Part shown: one piece after another, positions 33,457-44,323 of the stretch
Numbering within the stretch: position 1 is the first letter of the stretch
How the letters are laid out: every line of letters starts with the position of its first letter
NCBI GenBank assembly: GCA_023105745.1
Contig: JALGQZ010000011.1
Coordinates: 49,338,698-49,402,697 of the forward strand
Direction of reading: 5' to 3'
Length of the DNA: 64,000 bases
Source of the DNA: Austropuccinia psidii
Lineage: Eukaryota; Basidiomycota; Pucciniomycetes; Pucciniales; Sphaerophragmiaceae
Translations under genes and position numbers: made by a program
The notes under the pieces: generated by a model
What the model saw: only the letters and a program-made list of their open reading frames with translations
Databases searched by the model: none
What the model was told of the DNA's origin: nothing

Positions 33457-34794
33457 ATGCCAGTTCAACATTCACCTCCAGCAAGACAGACCAGATCTCA
33501 GGCCAGAGCTCAAGCTGTTCTGACTCCAACTCCAAGGGCTCCTCTTGACGGTACCCCAGCAGTTTCTCAACTGAGGGCCAGATTGGACAGAGGACCCATT
33601 ATGGAAGGAGCAGCACCATCCAGGAAGGAAGGAAGAGGGCCAAGAAGATCAATGTCTTTATCAGGAGTGGTTGGCGGATTCCCAGGATTTTCAAGAACCA
33701 GTCCCAAGGTTCAAGGTGAAGATGGTGAAGAGGAGGAGGAGAATTCTGTGGAAGAGGAAGAGTCTAATGGCACTGAGGCTGCTCCTGCTCCTGTGGGAGC
33801 ATCTGAGGGCACCAGAGGACCAACTCTATCCCAGTCTGATCAGCCTGCCTCTCATCAGTCTGAACCGTCTTTATTGGCCATTATGCAGCAAATGACTCAG
33901 ATTATGGCCAATCTTCAAGCAGCTTCTTCTTCTGAATCATCAAGACCACCAGCCTTCAAGACTCCCTCTATGAAGGCTCCAGAATTCTTTGATGGGACTC
34001 AGCCCTTCAAAGTCAGAAGCTTTATTCAATCTTGTCAACTCATTTTTCATAATGATCCGGCAAACTTCTCTCAAGACAGAAAGAAGGTTCTTTATGCCAC
34101 TTCATTCTTAGTTGGCAGGGCTGCAAAATGGATTGAGCCTTATCTTTCCAACCTCAATAATCAAGACTCAAATTATCTCCTCAATTCCTGGCCATTATTT
34201 GAATCACAATTGTTCACTTTATTTGGTGACCCAAATGAAGTTAGAAAAGCAGAAGCTGAATTGGATGGCCTTAGGATGAAAGAAGGTGGGCATGTTGCTT
34301 TGTATATTGCCGATTTCAGGAGTTTGGTTTCAAGAATTGGGGATTGGGGTGAAAGGGCTCTTATTCATCATTTCAGGAAGGGCTTGGCCTCCAGGATTCT
34401 GGATCAATTGGCCTCCCATCCTTCAAACATTGATTCTCTTCAAGACTTGATGGACGTCAGCCTGGAACTTGATACCAGGTACCATGAGAGGCAGAAGGAA
34501 AAGAATCATCATCAAGAGAAGAAGTCTGAAGCCTCAAAGTCTCACTCTTCTCATCATCAAGTTTCTTCAAGTTCAAGACCAAAGAAGAAATTTCATTCTC
34601 AAAAGCGGGACAAGCCCCATTCTTCATTGTTGAATAAGGACTTCAAGTTGAAAGGTTCTGAAAAAGAAAGAAAAATCAAGGAGGGCTTGTGTACTTATTG
34701 TGGTGGGAAGCATAGTCTTGAGTCCTGTGTCAAAAGGCCTCAAAACAAGCTTACCCAACCGTCAGGCAGTTTTCCCAGCCAGGGAAAAGCCTGA
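33457..34794 (+). CDS. gag: E3 Gag polyprotein
   Basis: 445 codons. ATG 33457 (MPVQHSPPARQTRSQARAQ) is preferred over the upstream in-frame start at 33388, whose codons read as hydrophobic leader sequence. Residues 1-160 are Pro-, Ser- and Glu-rich. A retrotransposon-gag capsid domain spans about residues 175-330 (APEFFDGTQPFKVRSFIQSC, GRAAKWIEPYL, LFGDPNEVRKAEAELDGLRM, LIHHFRKGLASRILDQL). A basic Lys/His/Ser tract follows, and a nucleocapsid knuckle C412-TY-C-GGK-H-SLES-C424, a CX2CX3HX4C variant with one residue less than the usual CX2CX4HX4C. It overlaps pol by 73 nt. Gag would form the virus-like particle in the cytoplasm and package the element RNA. Confidence 0.95.
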   Translation: MPVQHSPPARQTRSQARAQAVLTPTPRAPLDGTPAVSQLRARLDRGPIMEGAAPSRKEGRGPRRSMSLSGVVGGFPGFSRTSPKVQGEDGEEEEENSVEEEESNGTEAAPAPVGASEGTRGPTLSQSDQPASHQSEPSLLAIMQQMTQIMANLQAASSSESSRPPAFKTPSMKAPEFFDGTQPFKVRSFIQSCQLIFHNDPANFSQDRKKVLYATSFLVGRAAKWIEPYLSNLNNQDSNYLLNSWPLFESQLFTLFGDPNEVRKAEAELDGLRMKEGGHVALYIADFRSLVSRIGDWGERALIHHFRKGLASRILDQLASHPSNIDSLQDLMDVSLELDTRYHERQKEKNHHQEKKSEASKSHSSHHQVSSSSRPKKKFHSQKRDKPHSSLLNKDFKLKGSEKERKIKEGLCTYCGGKHSLESCVKRPQNKLTQPSGSFPSQGKA

Positions 34795-37700
34795 GTGAAG
34801 ATCATGTTGTGTTCAATGGTCTTCACCGTTTTCCTTCCAGAGCACAATTGTGCATTCTGAATACTGGTGTCAAAAATTCTCTTAAATTTTTTGTTTTCTC
34901 TTCTCTTTCTGATGTTTTTTACAGTATTCTCATTGATTCTGGTGCTACACACTCATTTATTGCAAAGCAGTTTGTTCACAAGTACTCCTTGACTACGTCA
35001 GAACTTCCAGAGAAGATTCCTCTTATCATTTTGGACTCCTCTGAGTCCCCTTCCTTATTTGTGACTCACCATACTAAATATATGGTTGAGCTCCCTTCCT
35101 TCCCAAGCTTTGAATGGGACTTTTTAGTCATTGACACTCCCAAGGGAGAAGACCTCATATTGGGCTTTGACTTTCTTAATCATTTTAATCCTTCTATTGA
35201 TTGGAGGCAAGGGCTGATCACCTTTAATACTGATCAAAAGGACTATTCTGATCCTTCCACTTCCTTCCGTAATGACTCATCTTCTGCCAAATCATGTGCA
35301 GCTCTGGTTGGTGATTCTAGAACACCATCAGTTCCATCTTCTGTCCATATTCCTTCCCTTAATTCCCATCTGTCATTACCATCATCTGGAGATGAAGTCT
35401 TCAAAGAGATTCAAGATGTTGGGGAAGATAATTCTGTATCTTCACTTCATCTCTTCTTTGGGAATATGGACCTTCCTCCTTCATCTTATCATGACTCCCT
35501 GGAGGAGTTGTGGGATGAAGAGGAAGAGCCAGAAGAAGTAGAAACCGTGATGAAGGTTGTTCCCTCTGTTTATCACCAATACTTGGATGTATTCTCCAAG
35601 GTGAAGGCAGAGAAACTTCCTCCTCACCGTGCCTGTGATCATCATATTGAACTGGAGGGGTCTCTACCTCCAGTTGGGGTGATCTACTCTTTATCCAAAC
35701 AAGAGTCAGATACACTCAGGGCCTACATTTCAGAGAATGTAGAGAAAGGTTTCATCCGGCCAAGCTCCTCCTCAACAGGAGCACCTGTCCTCTTTGTTAA
35801 AAAGAAAGATGGTGGCCTCCGTTTGTGTGTTGATTACCGCAAACTCAATGCCGTCACTAGGAAGAACAAATATCCTGTTCCTCCTATGAACCAGCTTCTT
35901 AATGTCTTTAATGATTCTTCTATCTTCTCCAAGATTGATTTGCGTGGTGCATATAACCTGCTCAGAATCAAGGAGGGTGATGAACATTTGACATGCTTCA
36001 GAACTAAATATGGCAGTTTTGAGTACTTGGTTATGCCTTTTGGGCTCACCAATGCTCCTGCCTCTTTTCAGAATCTTGTCAATGATATATTCCAAGATCT
36101 TCTTGATGTTTTTGTTGTGGTTTATTTGGATGACATTATGGTCTTTTCCAAATCTGAGGAAGAACATGTCACTCATGTGTCCACTGTTCTTTCCAGACTC
36201 AGAGCCCATAACCTTTTTGCCAAGGCTTCTAAATGCCTTTTTCATGTTTCTAGTGTAGAATATCTTGGTTATGTTGTTTCTTCTGAAGGCCTCAATATGG
36301 ACCAAGCAAAAGTCCAGCAGATCCTTAATTGGCCTCCTCCAAGAAACCTCAGGGCTCTTCAATCATTCCTTGGCTTTGCCAACTTCTACCGCTGTTTCAT
36401 CAAGAATTATTCAAAGAAAATCAGTTCACTCACCAGTTTCCTCAAGAAAGATTCCTGTTTCCCCCTCAATGAGGAAGCTCTTAGCCAGTTTCATCAACTC
36501 AAAGAGGCCTTCACTACCGCTCCAATCCTTTCCCACTTCAATCCGTCTCTACCCATCATTGTAGAGACCGATGCATCTGATTATGCTTTGGGTGCTGTAC
36601 TGAGTCAGGTCTCTGACTCAGGAAAACATCCCATTGCATTTGAAAGCCGCAAGCTTATTCCAGCAGAACTCAACTATGAAATTCATGACAAGGAACTCCT
36701 TGGTATAGTCTGGGCTCTCAAGCGCTGGAGGGCTTTTCTTCTTTCTCTGTCCTCTCCTTTTGCAGTTCTCACCGATCACAGTTCCCTTCAATACTTCATG
36801 TCCTCAAAAGTACTCACTCGCCGTCAAGCCCGCTGGGCTGAATTCTTATCTGAATTTCATTTTTCAATCACTTACCGCCCTGGCCGCCTAGCAACTCTTC
36901 CAGATGCCTTATCACGTCGGGACAACGTCTATCCGGAGAGGGGGGAGGATTTCATCAGCAAGAATCCAATGAATCTTCAACAACTCATTAAGCAAGATGA
37001 AGTTCAACCCTCAAAGTTTTTTGCAGTCAAGGTGGATTCTTTTTCAAATTTGATTGATTCAATTCAGAAGGAAGTATGGCAAGATCCTCAGTACAGAAGT
37101 ATCCTTGAAGATTTGGGTAAAGGTAAATCTGTCCAAGATTATTCTCTTGATTCCTCCTCCCAACTTCTTCTCTTCAAAGATCGGGTGGTAGTCCCAAATG
37201 ACTCCACAATTCAGCTCAGCATTCTTCAAAAGCATCACAATTCTCCTCTAGCTGGACACCCTGGCCAAGAGAAGACTCTCAAACTTGTCAAGCGGGATTT
37301 CCACTGGTCCGGCATGACTCAATTCATCAAGGATTATGTTTCATCCTGTCAACAGTGCTCAAGAAACAAGAATATTCACCATAAGAAGTTTGGATTCCTC
37401 AAACCTCTTCCAATTCCAAATGGTCCTTGGATTTGTCTCTCGATGGATTTCATCACTCAACTGCCACTGTCCAATTCCTTTGACTCAATCCTCGTCATAG
37501 TGGACAGATTCTCAAAAATGGTGGTTTTTATTCCAACAATGTCTTCAATCACCTCACTGGATTTGGCCCATTTATTCATCAAGAATATTTTCTCAAAGCA
37601 TGGCCTCCCATCAAGCATTGTCAGTGATAGAGGTTCACTCTTTGTTTCTTCCTTTTGGACCAATCTTTGTCAGCAGCTCAAGATTTCAAGAGACTTGTCA

Positions 37701-38510
37701 ACTGCTTACCATCCAGAAACTGATGGACAGACAGAGAGGGTAAATCAGATACTAGAACAGTATCTTTGGATGTATGTCGGTTATCATCAAGATGATTGGA
37801 ACACCTGGCTCCCTCTGGCTGAATTTGCTTACAATAACTCTGACCACTCTTCAACCAAGCAATCACCATTTTTCACTGTTTATGGAAGAGATCCTCAATT
37901 TGATTCAGTTCACATCACTCAAGATACTCCTGCTGGAACGTTATCAACAAAAATCCAATCAGTACAGCAAGATGTCAAGAGAGAACTTGAAGCTGCCATA
38001 AACCGGTTTAAGAGGTATGCAGATAAAAGTAGAGCAAGTCCACCTGTTTTTAATCCTGGTGACATGGTATGGCTTTCTTCCAAGAATATCAAATCAACTA
38101 GACCCACCAAGAAACTGTCTGAAAGATGGTTGGGTCCCTTTCCAATCTTGAAGAAAGTCAGTACTCATGCTTACCACCTCAAGCTTCCATCTCAATGGAA
38201 ATCCATCCACCCAGTCTTCCATATCTCACTCTTGGAACCAGTCAAGACATCAACAATCCCAAATCGGCATCAAGAGCCTCCTCCTCCAATCATTATTGAA
38301 GAAGAAGAGGAATGGGAAGTCTCACAAGTACTGGATTCAAAGCTCAAGAGAAGAAAATTATGGTATCTGGTGGAATGGAAAGGTTTCAGTCAAGATTCAG
38401 AAAGATCCACATGGGAACCGGCTGAAAACCTCCAGAATTGTCCTGAACTTGTCAAAGATTTTCATTCGTTATATCCGGACAAGCCAGGACCCAATTCTTC
38501 AATGGCTTGA
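34722..38510 (+). CDS. pol: E3 Pol polyprotein (PR-RT-RNase H-IN-chromodomain)
   Basis: The -1 frame is open from 34722; 1,233 codons count from GTG 34809, the numbering used here. The protease has D43-SGA. RT shows CVDYRKLNAVTRKNKYPVPP, LRGAYNLLRI, MPFGLTNAPASFQ and YLDD (439-442). RNase H residues are D588 (ETDASDYALG), E629 (HDKELLGIVWALKRWR), D656 (LTDHSSL) and D699 (LPDALSRR). The integrase finger is H810/H817/C847/C850 and its catalytic triad is D880, D940, E976, spaced D-X59-D-X35-E. A chromodomain lies at about 1167-1225 (SQVLDSKLKRRKLWYLVEWK). All key residues are present and no stop interrupts, so the enzymes look functional. Chromodomains of such integrases target insertion to heterochromatin marks, which would suit this repeat-rich site. 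Expression probably depends on the frameshift site at 34782. Confidence 0.97.
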   Translation, partial: VLCQKASKQAYPTVRQFSQPGKSLSEDHVVFNGLHRFPSRAQLCILNTGVKNSLKFFVFSSLSDVFYSILIDSGATHSFIAKQFVHKYSLTTSELPEKIPLIILDSSESPSLFVTHHTKYMVELPSFPSFEWDFLVIDTPKGEDLILGFDFLNHFNPSIDWRQGLITFNTDQKDYSDPSTSFRNDSSSAKSCAALVGDSRTPSVPSSVHIPSLNSHLSLPSSGDEVFKEIQDVGEDNSVSSLHLFFGNMDLPPSSYHDSLEELWDEEEEPEEVETVMKVVPSVYHQYLDVFSKVKAEKLPPHRACDHHIELEGSLPPVGVIYSLSKQESDTLRAYISENVEKGFIRPSSSSTGAPVLFVKKKDGGLRLCVDYRKLNAVTRKNKYPVPPMNQLLNVFNDSSIFSKIDLRGAYNLLRIKEGDEHLTCFRTKYGSFEYLVMPFGLTNAPASFQNLVNDIFQDLLDVFVVVYLDDIMVFSKSEEEHVTHVSTVLSRLRAHNLFAKASKCLFHVSSVEYLGYVVSSEGLNMDQAKVQQILNWPPPRNLRALQSFLGFANFYRCFIKNYSKKISSLTSFLKKDSCFPLNEEALSQFHQLKEAFTTAPILSHFNPSLPIIVETDASDYALGAVLSQVSDSGKHPIAFESRKLIPAELNYEIHDKELLGIVWALKRWRAFLLSLSSPFAVLTDHSSLQYFMSSKVLTRRQARWAEFLSEFHFSITYRPGRLATLPDALSRRDNVYPERGEDFISKNPMNLQQLIKQDEVQPSKFFAVKVDSFSNLIDSIQKEVWQDPQYRSILEDLGKGKSVQDYSLDSSSQLLLFKDRVVVPNDSTIQLSILQKHHNSPLAGHPGQEKTLKLVKRDFHWSGMTQFIKDYVSSCQQCSRNKNIHHKKFGFLKPLPIPNGPWICLSMDFITQLPLSNSFDSILVIVDRFSKMVVFIPTMSSITSLDLAHLFIKNIFSKHGLPSSIVSDRGSLFVSSFWTNLCQQLKISRDLSTAYHPETDGQTERVNQILEQYLWMYVGYHQDDWNTWLPLAEFAYNNSDHSSTKQSPFFTVYGRDPQFDSVHITQDTPAGTLSTKIQSVQQDVKRELEAAINRFKRYADKSRASPPVFNPGDMVWLSSKNIKSTRPTKKLSERWLGPFPILKKVSTHAYHLKLPSQWKSIHPVFHISLLEPVKTSTIPNRHQEPPPPIIIEEEEEWEVSQVLDSKLKRRKLWYLVEWKGFSQDSERSTWEPAENLQNCPELVKDFHSLYPDKPGPNSSMA
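34782..34788 (+). promoter_or_regulatory. E3 candidate -1 ribosomal frameshift heptamer
   Basis: GGGAAAA, split in the gag frame as G GGA AAA, fits the X XXY YYZ slippery pattern exactly. It lies two codons before the gag stop (34792). Pol is in the -1 frame and is open from 34722, so a slip here joins Gag to Pol. Confidence 0.7.
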
Positions 38511-39308
38511 ATTTTTATGGTGCTTGGTGGGGAGAGGAATTACCAAAAGTAAGTCCCACTCCTGGTATGCACCTTTAGGGGTATTCTACTCTTCTTTGTT
38601 GTAAGCATCACCTTGGCCACTCTGTGAGCACTTTTCAATTTGGACACAGACTTCTTGGCCCGGCTTTCAACACCCGAATTCCAAATTTATGGCCATTTAC
38701 ACTTGGGCAAATGGACCATTCCTTTTTTATTCTCCTTCCCAAGACTTTATTCTTTCAACACATTCATTTATCAAGATCTTTCTTATTTATGGCACTGGCG
38801 GGAGTGGCAACTACTAAAAGTAAGTTCCTCTCCTGGTGTGCACTTCCCTGAGGGGTCTACAATCTGTCAAAACATCACCTTGGCCATTCTGTGAGCACCT
38901 GGCATCAAATTCTTTTATCCAGGTCCTTGGTCACTTTCATAATCAATTGTCGTAATCCGTGATGAAGATTGGATGCCTCCTCAAATTTCATTTTCTTTAT
39001 TTTCTGTTTCTCTCTTTACATCTGTTTTCTTTTCTCATTCACTCTTTATATTCTTTTAAAATTTCTTTTCTTATAACTCTTAACACCAAAATCTTTACGT
39101 CAAACCATGTCTTCAACTTTGTCAAAGCCAAATGTCAAGAGAAGATCAAGTCAACCTCAATTCATATGCCAACAAGCTTATCAGTTCAATTCGTCTTTTC
39201 AAGATTCAATACCTCTGGAATCCTTACGTCAAATCCGTCTCATTAGCCTCAACAGGCCTCTACCTTATCTTGGTGCTCAGGAGCTCACCATTCAAGGTAG
39301 GGGGGTAC
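38511..39308 (+). other. E3 3' untranslated region with duplicated block
   Basis: About 800 nt between the pol stop and 3' LTR. A block of about 90 nt (about 38538-38630) recurs imperfectly at about 38812-38900. Both share AAAAGTAAGT, CTCCTGGT, CATCACCTTGGCCA and TCTGTGAGCAC. It ends in the polypurine tract. Confidence 0.7.
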
Positions 39309-39448
39309 TGTCACAACCACGTATTTTGACCCTCCTCCTTGATGGCGGCGGCAATCCAACCTGGAGCCAAGTTGGGGCCAATTGGCCATGTCATATCATT
39401 TATGGCCAATTGACCCCTTTTGGGTGTTCCATGGCTCTTACGCCATAA
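39107..39448 (+). CDS. Small ORF downstream of E3 pol
   Basis: 113 codons starting MSSTLSKPNVKRRSSQPQFI and running through the polypurine tract into the 3' LTR. It is preceded by a pyrimidine-rich stretch (38990-39080). There is no recognised domain. The N-terminal half is basic and Ser/Gln-rich, while the C-terminal half is LTR sequence. It could be a chance frame; a spliced or additional 3' protein is possible but unsupported. Confidence 0.25.
   Translation: MSSTLSKPNVKRRSSQPQFICQQAYQFNSSFQDSIPLESLRQIRLISLNRPLPYLGAQELTIQGRGVLSQPRILTLLLDGGGNPTWSQVGANWPCHIIYGQLTPFGCSMALTP
39295..39308 (+). promoter_or_regulatory. E3 polypurine tract
   Basis: AAGGTAGGGGGGTAC directly precedes the 3' LTR start TGTCACAACC at 39309. 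It is a typical chromovirus plus-strand primer. Confidence 0.85.
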
Positions 39449-41045
39449 CCCATTCCATTGGCCACGTATGGCCACCATCATCTTTTATGGCCTCAGGCCA
39501 TATCCTGCGTCATTGGCCCTCTTGGCCAATTCCCATCTCACCAACCCCCAGGCCTCCATCACTGTTTTTGGGCCTGGGGGGTCCTTTTGTCTTCTAGGGG
39601 CTTCCAGGCCCCATGGCCACCTTCATTGGTTTCCTGGCCACCCCTTTCATTATGGGGGTTTTGGCCTAAATGGCCTTTTTGGGCCATTTAGGCCCCCCAC
39701 GGGTTCTACGGTCCGCGGGCCGTAATACGCGGTCCGTACGGTCCGTAGGCGGATTAGGCCCCTTTTGGCCTAATCCAATGAGGCCAAAAGGGGCCAAAGG
39801 GGGCAGCCACCTAGCCCCCAAGGCCAGGTGGGTCCCAAACCACAATTGGGCCCACCTGAGCCATCTTTTGGCCACCAATCCCTTGGACCCAAATTGGACC
39901 AAAAACACCTTGGATCCATTTTTGGCCATAAATCCCGTAGGGCCCATTTTTGGCCCTGGACCACCATGGACCAACTTCACCGTCATGGCCTCTGGCAACC
40001 ACCAGAGGCCACCAAATCATCTCAATAAGCATTTCCCTCAACTTAAGGGAAGATTGCTTCATTCCTCCATGAACCTTGTACTCAAGGTTGCAGGAGTGGT
40101 GCATATATGGTGTTATATACCATTATGCACCATTTTTGCTCAGCAATTCAATGGTGACGTTTTCAGGACCCAAATCAACCTTCTTAACTCAAGGTACCAA
40201 GATCCAACGCCCATTCCGAAGGAGGACTTTTGGACTCATCAGTTTAGTAATCCATGGCGGCAATCAGAAGACCATTCAAGGACTCCAACCACCTGGCTCA
40301 GCAGGAGTTGGGTCGGCAATTTCATTCAGGGTTATTCTAAGGGCAATTCTCAAAGGTATTACATCTTTTCGATCAGTTGTCAAGGTATCAAGTATTTCAA
40401 TACTCCTTGGACAACCCAATTCATCCGTACAGGCCTTGTTCAATCAATCTGTATGGCCTTGGCCCAATTGGGCCATTTCTTATTCCACTGTGGGAATTCC
40501 ATCACACAGTTCAAATTTCAAGATGGCCAGAACTGTATTTCCCGATTCGGACAATACAGTCATTGATCCACCTTCCAGGATCAATCTTTCAGTTTTTCAC
40601 ATATACTGGCCACCTTTCAACACCTGGGGACTTTTTCCCCAGTTAATTAATATACTGGATTTATCTTTATCCTTATTTTCTTTTACCTTATTAAAGTTAA
40701 TACTGATAATCTTAAGTCAGTCATTCAGCACCCTTTTCTTTTACTTTTCCTCGCCTGTCCAGTGGATATTGGTGGTCATATCCTTATACTAATTCCATTT
40801 CCTTTTCTGGCAGGTTGAAACAGTGAATTGAGGATTCACTTGGTTGGCTTCTTGGCTTTTGGCTTCTTTATTATCTTTGGCCATTGGCTTCATCCTTTTC
40901 TTATCTCATCTTTTGGCATACTTGTTTTCTCCCATATTCTTTCTTAAAGAAATTCATTCTTATTATTCTTTTATCTTTGGAGCCCTCCAAGTGAGTTCTT
41001 GATTCCTGAGTGCCAGGCCCTCTTCTTCCAAGAGCCCCTGTGACA
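39309..41045 (+). repeat. E3 3' LTR
   Basis: 1,737 bp, TGTCACAACC...CTGTGACA. It differs from the 5' LTR by C/T at 39360, G/A at 39967, C/T at 40664 and G/A near 40994, plus the variable CpG patch. The self-primer sequence AGTTAATTAATATA is repeated at 40641-40654. Confidence 0.97.
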
Positions 41046-41050
41046 AAGGG

Positions 41051-42145
41051 CTGGTTTAAGCCATTTTTAGCCATTTTTAGCCATTTTAGACCCTTAAATC
41101 AGCCATTACTATAGCAATACCAGGCCTAGAGCCTTCAAAGCACGTCAGAATGTGTGTCAGAGGCGCAGAAACCAGTTAAAACTGCTTTTACTATGATTGT
41201 TTTATATTAAGGGTAGTTTTACCCTCTTGGCAACAGCTAAAACTACCCCAGTTGGTATCAAAACCTCATCATCAATTGAGTTCACAGACCCTGTAACTCA
41301 ATTCCAGGCCAAAAGTGATGAACTTTTGCGTGAATTTTGACATCCCACGCCTGTCAGCAAGGATTTTGGGGGTCAAGCTCCCCCTTAGAGCTGGATTCCT
41401 TTTCCACCCCAAATTTAATCTTTCCAATTTATTTTTCCTTTAATTCCTCATCATGTATTATACTTATAATTTACATATGTAATTCAATTCAATTGTACAG
41501 TACAATACAGTAATAATTGACACCTCATATGTAAATCAAAGTTCACTTATGTAATACATGCGCACATTTTGACATTTCAATTGAATTCAATTGAAAATAC
41601 TTCAATTCCTCATAACTTCTAAACTAAACACAACACCTCAATTTTAACACAAAATTTGATGGTTAACACCACATGTGGTGTGAATTAAATTAAAGCTTTG
41701 AGGATTTTCAACTTTTGTATTGAAAATACTAAAAACTTAATTTAAGCTTATTTAGAGTTGATTTACAAGAATTTCACTCAGAGGTGACCCCACCTGATTT
41801 TTTATGAGGAATCCAATGGTGAAATAATTTTTATGTGTTTATTTATTGGATAAAAAGTTATAATAATTTTTAATTAACTTTTTTCCAAATTTATTTATTG
41901 TTTCACAATTTTGTTAAAATTTCATTTTTACTTAATTTTTTCAAGTATAAATGTAACTTTATACTTACAAAATTTAATGTATTTTTATTTTTAAATTGTA
42001 ATTAATTTTTTATTTTCAATATAATTTTATATTTATATTTTGATTTTTATTTTAATAATATAAATAAATTTATTTTATTTATATTAATATGTTATTTTTG
42101 TATTTGTGGTCTTTTGGGTATATGAAATTACCTCTGAGGCTCACA
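41051..42145 (-). repeat. E2 5' LTR, part 2
   Basis: Resumes with CTGGTTTAAGCC after the AAGGG duplication and ends GAGGCTCACA. It is followed by the E2 target duplication ATCTG. Confidence 0.94.
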
Positions 42146-42148
42146 ATC

Positions 42149-44318
42149 TGTGAGCCTGTGAGGTATGTATAACATACCCATAAGGCCACAAATTACTTTA
42201 TACACAGTTAAAATTGTCTTCAATAGACTTTTTAATTGAATTTAAAATAAAAAATAACAAAAAATAAGTATAACTTTTTTTGGATAAACAAAGTTATCAA
42301 TATTATGTCATTTTTGGATTCTACACCAAAAATAACCTAGGGTACATCCATAAGGTGTTATACCCAAAAACACTTATTTCTTATGTTAATAGAAGATTTA
42401 AGAATCTCACAGTACTCATGTAACTTTTTTGACATTGTTAAAATTGTTAAATTTAAGCTTAAAGAAGCTTAAATTTAAATTTGCATAAGGTTTATGCAAA
42501 CTTACCAGAATTTTAGTTAAAATTGAGGTGTGGTGTATATTTACTGAATTGGCTAAGGATTTGCCATACAGAATGTAAATCCTGTCTGAGCTCAATTTAA
42601 AAAGATTCAAGGCCATAGTATGGCTTTAAATAAATAAAAGGGCAAAATCCATGCATAAAGGTGGGACAAAGGAAAAAGACCAAATAGAGCTGGGCTACCC
42701 AACTTTTTGGATCTGAAAGGATTAAATTAGGGTTGCCCACCTGTATTGGAGGATTTTCAACCTTATTTAAACTTTATGATTAGACTTTGATCCAACCTTA
42801 AGGTTCAAACTGGTTTTATCCCTATTTGGACAGGAATTTCAAGCTTCCAGAGGGTAAATCCCAATATGCAAGCTTTAATTCAAGGCTTGAAGAACTATCA
42901 AAGCTTGATTAAGCTTAAAACTTTAAGTTTACAAGCATTAAAACCTTCTCAAAACTTAAGGTTTGGTGTGTATTGCTATTTTACGTGGAAAAATAGCAAT
43001 CACTTCAAAAATTCATTCAAAATCCAATTCTTAATGGATTTGCTTGAAAATTTCACACAGCTTACAATTGAATATTATCTACATATAAGCCAAATTTTAA
43101 GTATCTTTTATAACTAAATTTCCTGGGTAATTAGCCTGGAAATTTACTCTTTTAATTAAAACTCAAAGAAAATTATAATTTCTTTAAAAATTAATTAAAA
43201 ATTGAGTTTAAGAAACTTCTGCTTGAAAGTCTATTTTTAAGTTGTTCATGTGATGAACTTTAATATAAATAAGTTTCTTTATATTAAAAACTTAAAATAG
43301 TTAGCTTAAATGAGGATTAAAGCTACCTGGAGTTAAGAATAACCCTGTTAACTTTAAATTGGAATTAAAATTAAGTTACCTTAAGCTAAGAACTTTATTT
43401 TTAAGCATGGTTTTTCAGTTTTGACCTTAGCACGCCCTCTATATCCATTATGAATCATGAGAGCTGCTCTGAAGACATAAAAAGAGTCTTTTCATCACTG
43501 TTTTTGTCCATCATTCATTATCAATCCAATCATATTAGAAATTTAAACAGGTAAAGTTTTATTAAATATAAAATCTTATTATTAAAGTAATTCTTAGGTT
43601 ATTTTATTCTTTATTAATTAAAATTAAAGAATTGAAATCATAGAATTTAGATTATTGTTGTAATCACCTATAATATATTTTATTATATAAAATTAATCAT
43701 CTTAAAAATCTTTTAAAATCCACAAATTCCTCTTAAAAACTCTTTAATCATAGTTTTTATTATGAAAAGTTGTTTTATCTTTAAAAATATTTATTATTGG
43801 CGTTTTTTCAACTTATAATTATTATTTAATATAATAACTTTTGTTGTTTGACTTGTTGTATTAAATAAATATTATAAGTAAGTTTTCTCTAAATTTCTAT
43901 ATCTTTTTTATCTAGTATTTAGTTTTTTTATATATAATTTTATTCTATAAGAATTATTTCTGCACAGTGTGTGTTTAATTCTTTTTATAAATCATATTTA
44001 TATTATTTATAAGTGGTTAATATTCATATTTTCCACGTGTAATTGTCTCATTAAGAGCTTTACACTTCTTATTGTTATAACTGTCAGTGACTATGACAAT
44101 AATAGAATAATTATAAGTTATTATAATTATTATATTTTTTTATTATTATATTTTTTTTAGAATAATAAATAAGTTCTTTTTTTTATATAATTCTTTTTAA
44201 TAATTATATTTAAATTTGTGGTTGTAATATTTTATTATATTATATATTTCTACTGAGGACAGTCATAGTACTCTTGATTTTGCTACTATTATCAAGGGTT
44301 TCATAGACAAACCTTACA
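42149..44318 (+). mobile_element. Solo LTR S2 (delta family)
   Basis: TGTGAGCCTGTGAGGTATG...CAAACCTTACA, 2,170 bp. It sits in the E1 3' LTR; the flanking pentamers CCATC (21994-21998) and ACATC (44319-44323) differ by one base. Its first two bases TG are part of the ATCTG duplicated by E2, so E2 landed on its left edge. It matches the E4 LTRs reversed. Confidence 0.88.
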
Positions 44319-44323
44319 ACATC

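Larger units (their letters stand above)
30966..41045 (+). mobile_element. Element E3, complete chromovirus (Ty3/gypsy)
   Basis: 10,080 bp with LTRs of about 1,735 bp and the perfect duplication AAGGG (30961-30965 and 41046-41050). The gag and pol frames are intact. I count four scattered base differences between the LTRs plus one short variable patch, so the insertion is recent and the youngest datable one here. Its base composition (GGCC-rich LTRs) differs from its AT-rich surroundings. Confidence 0.97.
22001..42145 (-). mobile_element. Element E2, Ty3/gypsy retrotransposon (gamma family)
   Basis: Complete minus-strand element bounded by TGTAAGGTGTGG (22001) and GAGGCTCACA (42145), with the perfect duplication ATCTG at 21996-22000 and 42146-42150. 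Its 5' LTR (right end) is split by E3. Coding order from right to left is ORF1/gag, gag, protease, RT-RNase H, integrase. The structure is whole, but stops and altered catalytic residues indicate it is inactive. Confidence 0.95.

Noticed and set aside
43969..44160. Short AT-rich frames in delta LTRs (also 47459-47641, 48649-48852)
   Set aside because: They lie within LTRs and are not kept in other copies as frames.
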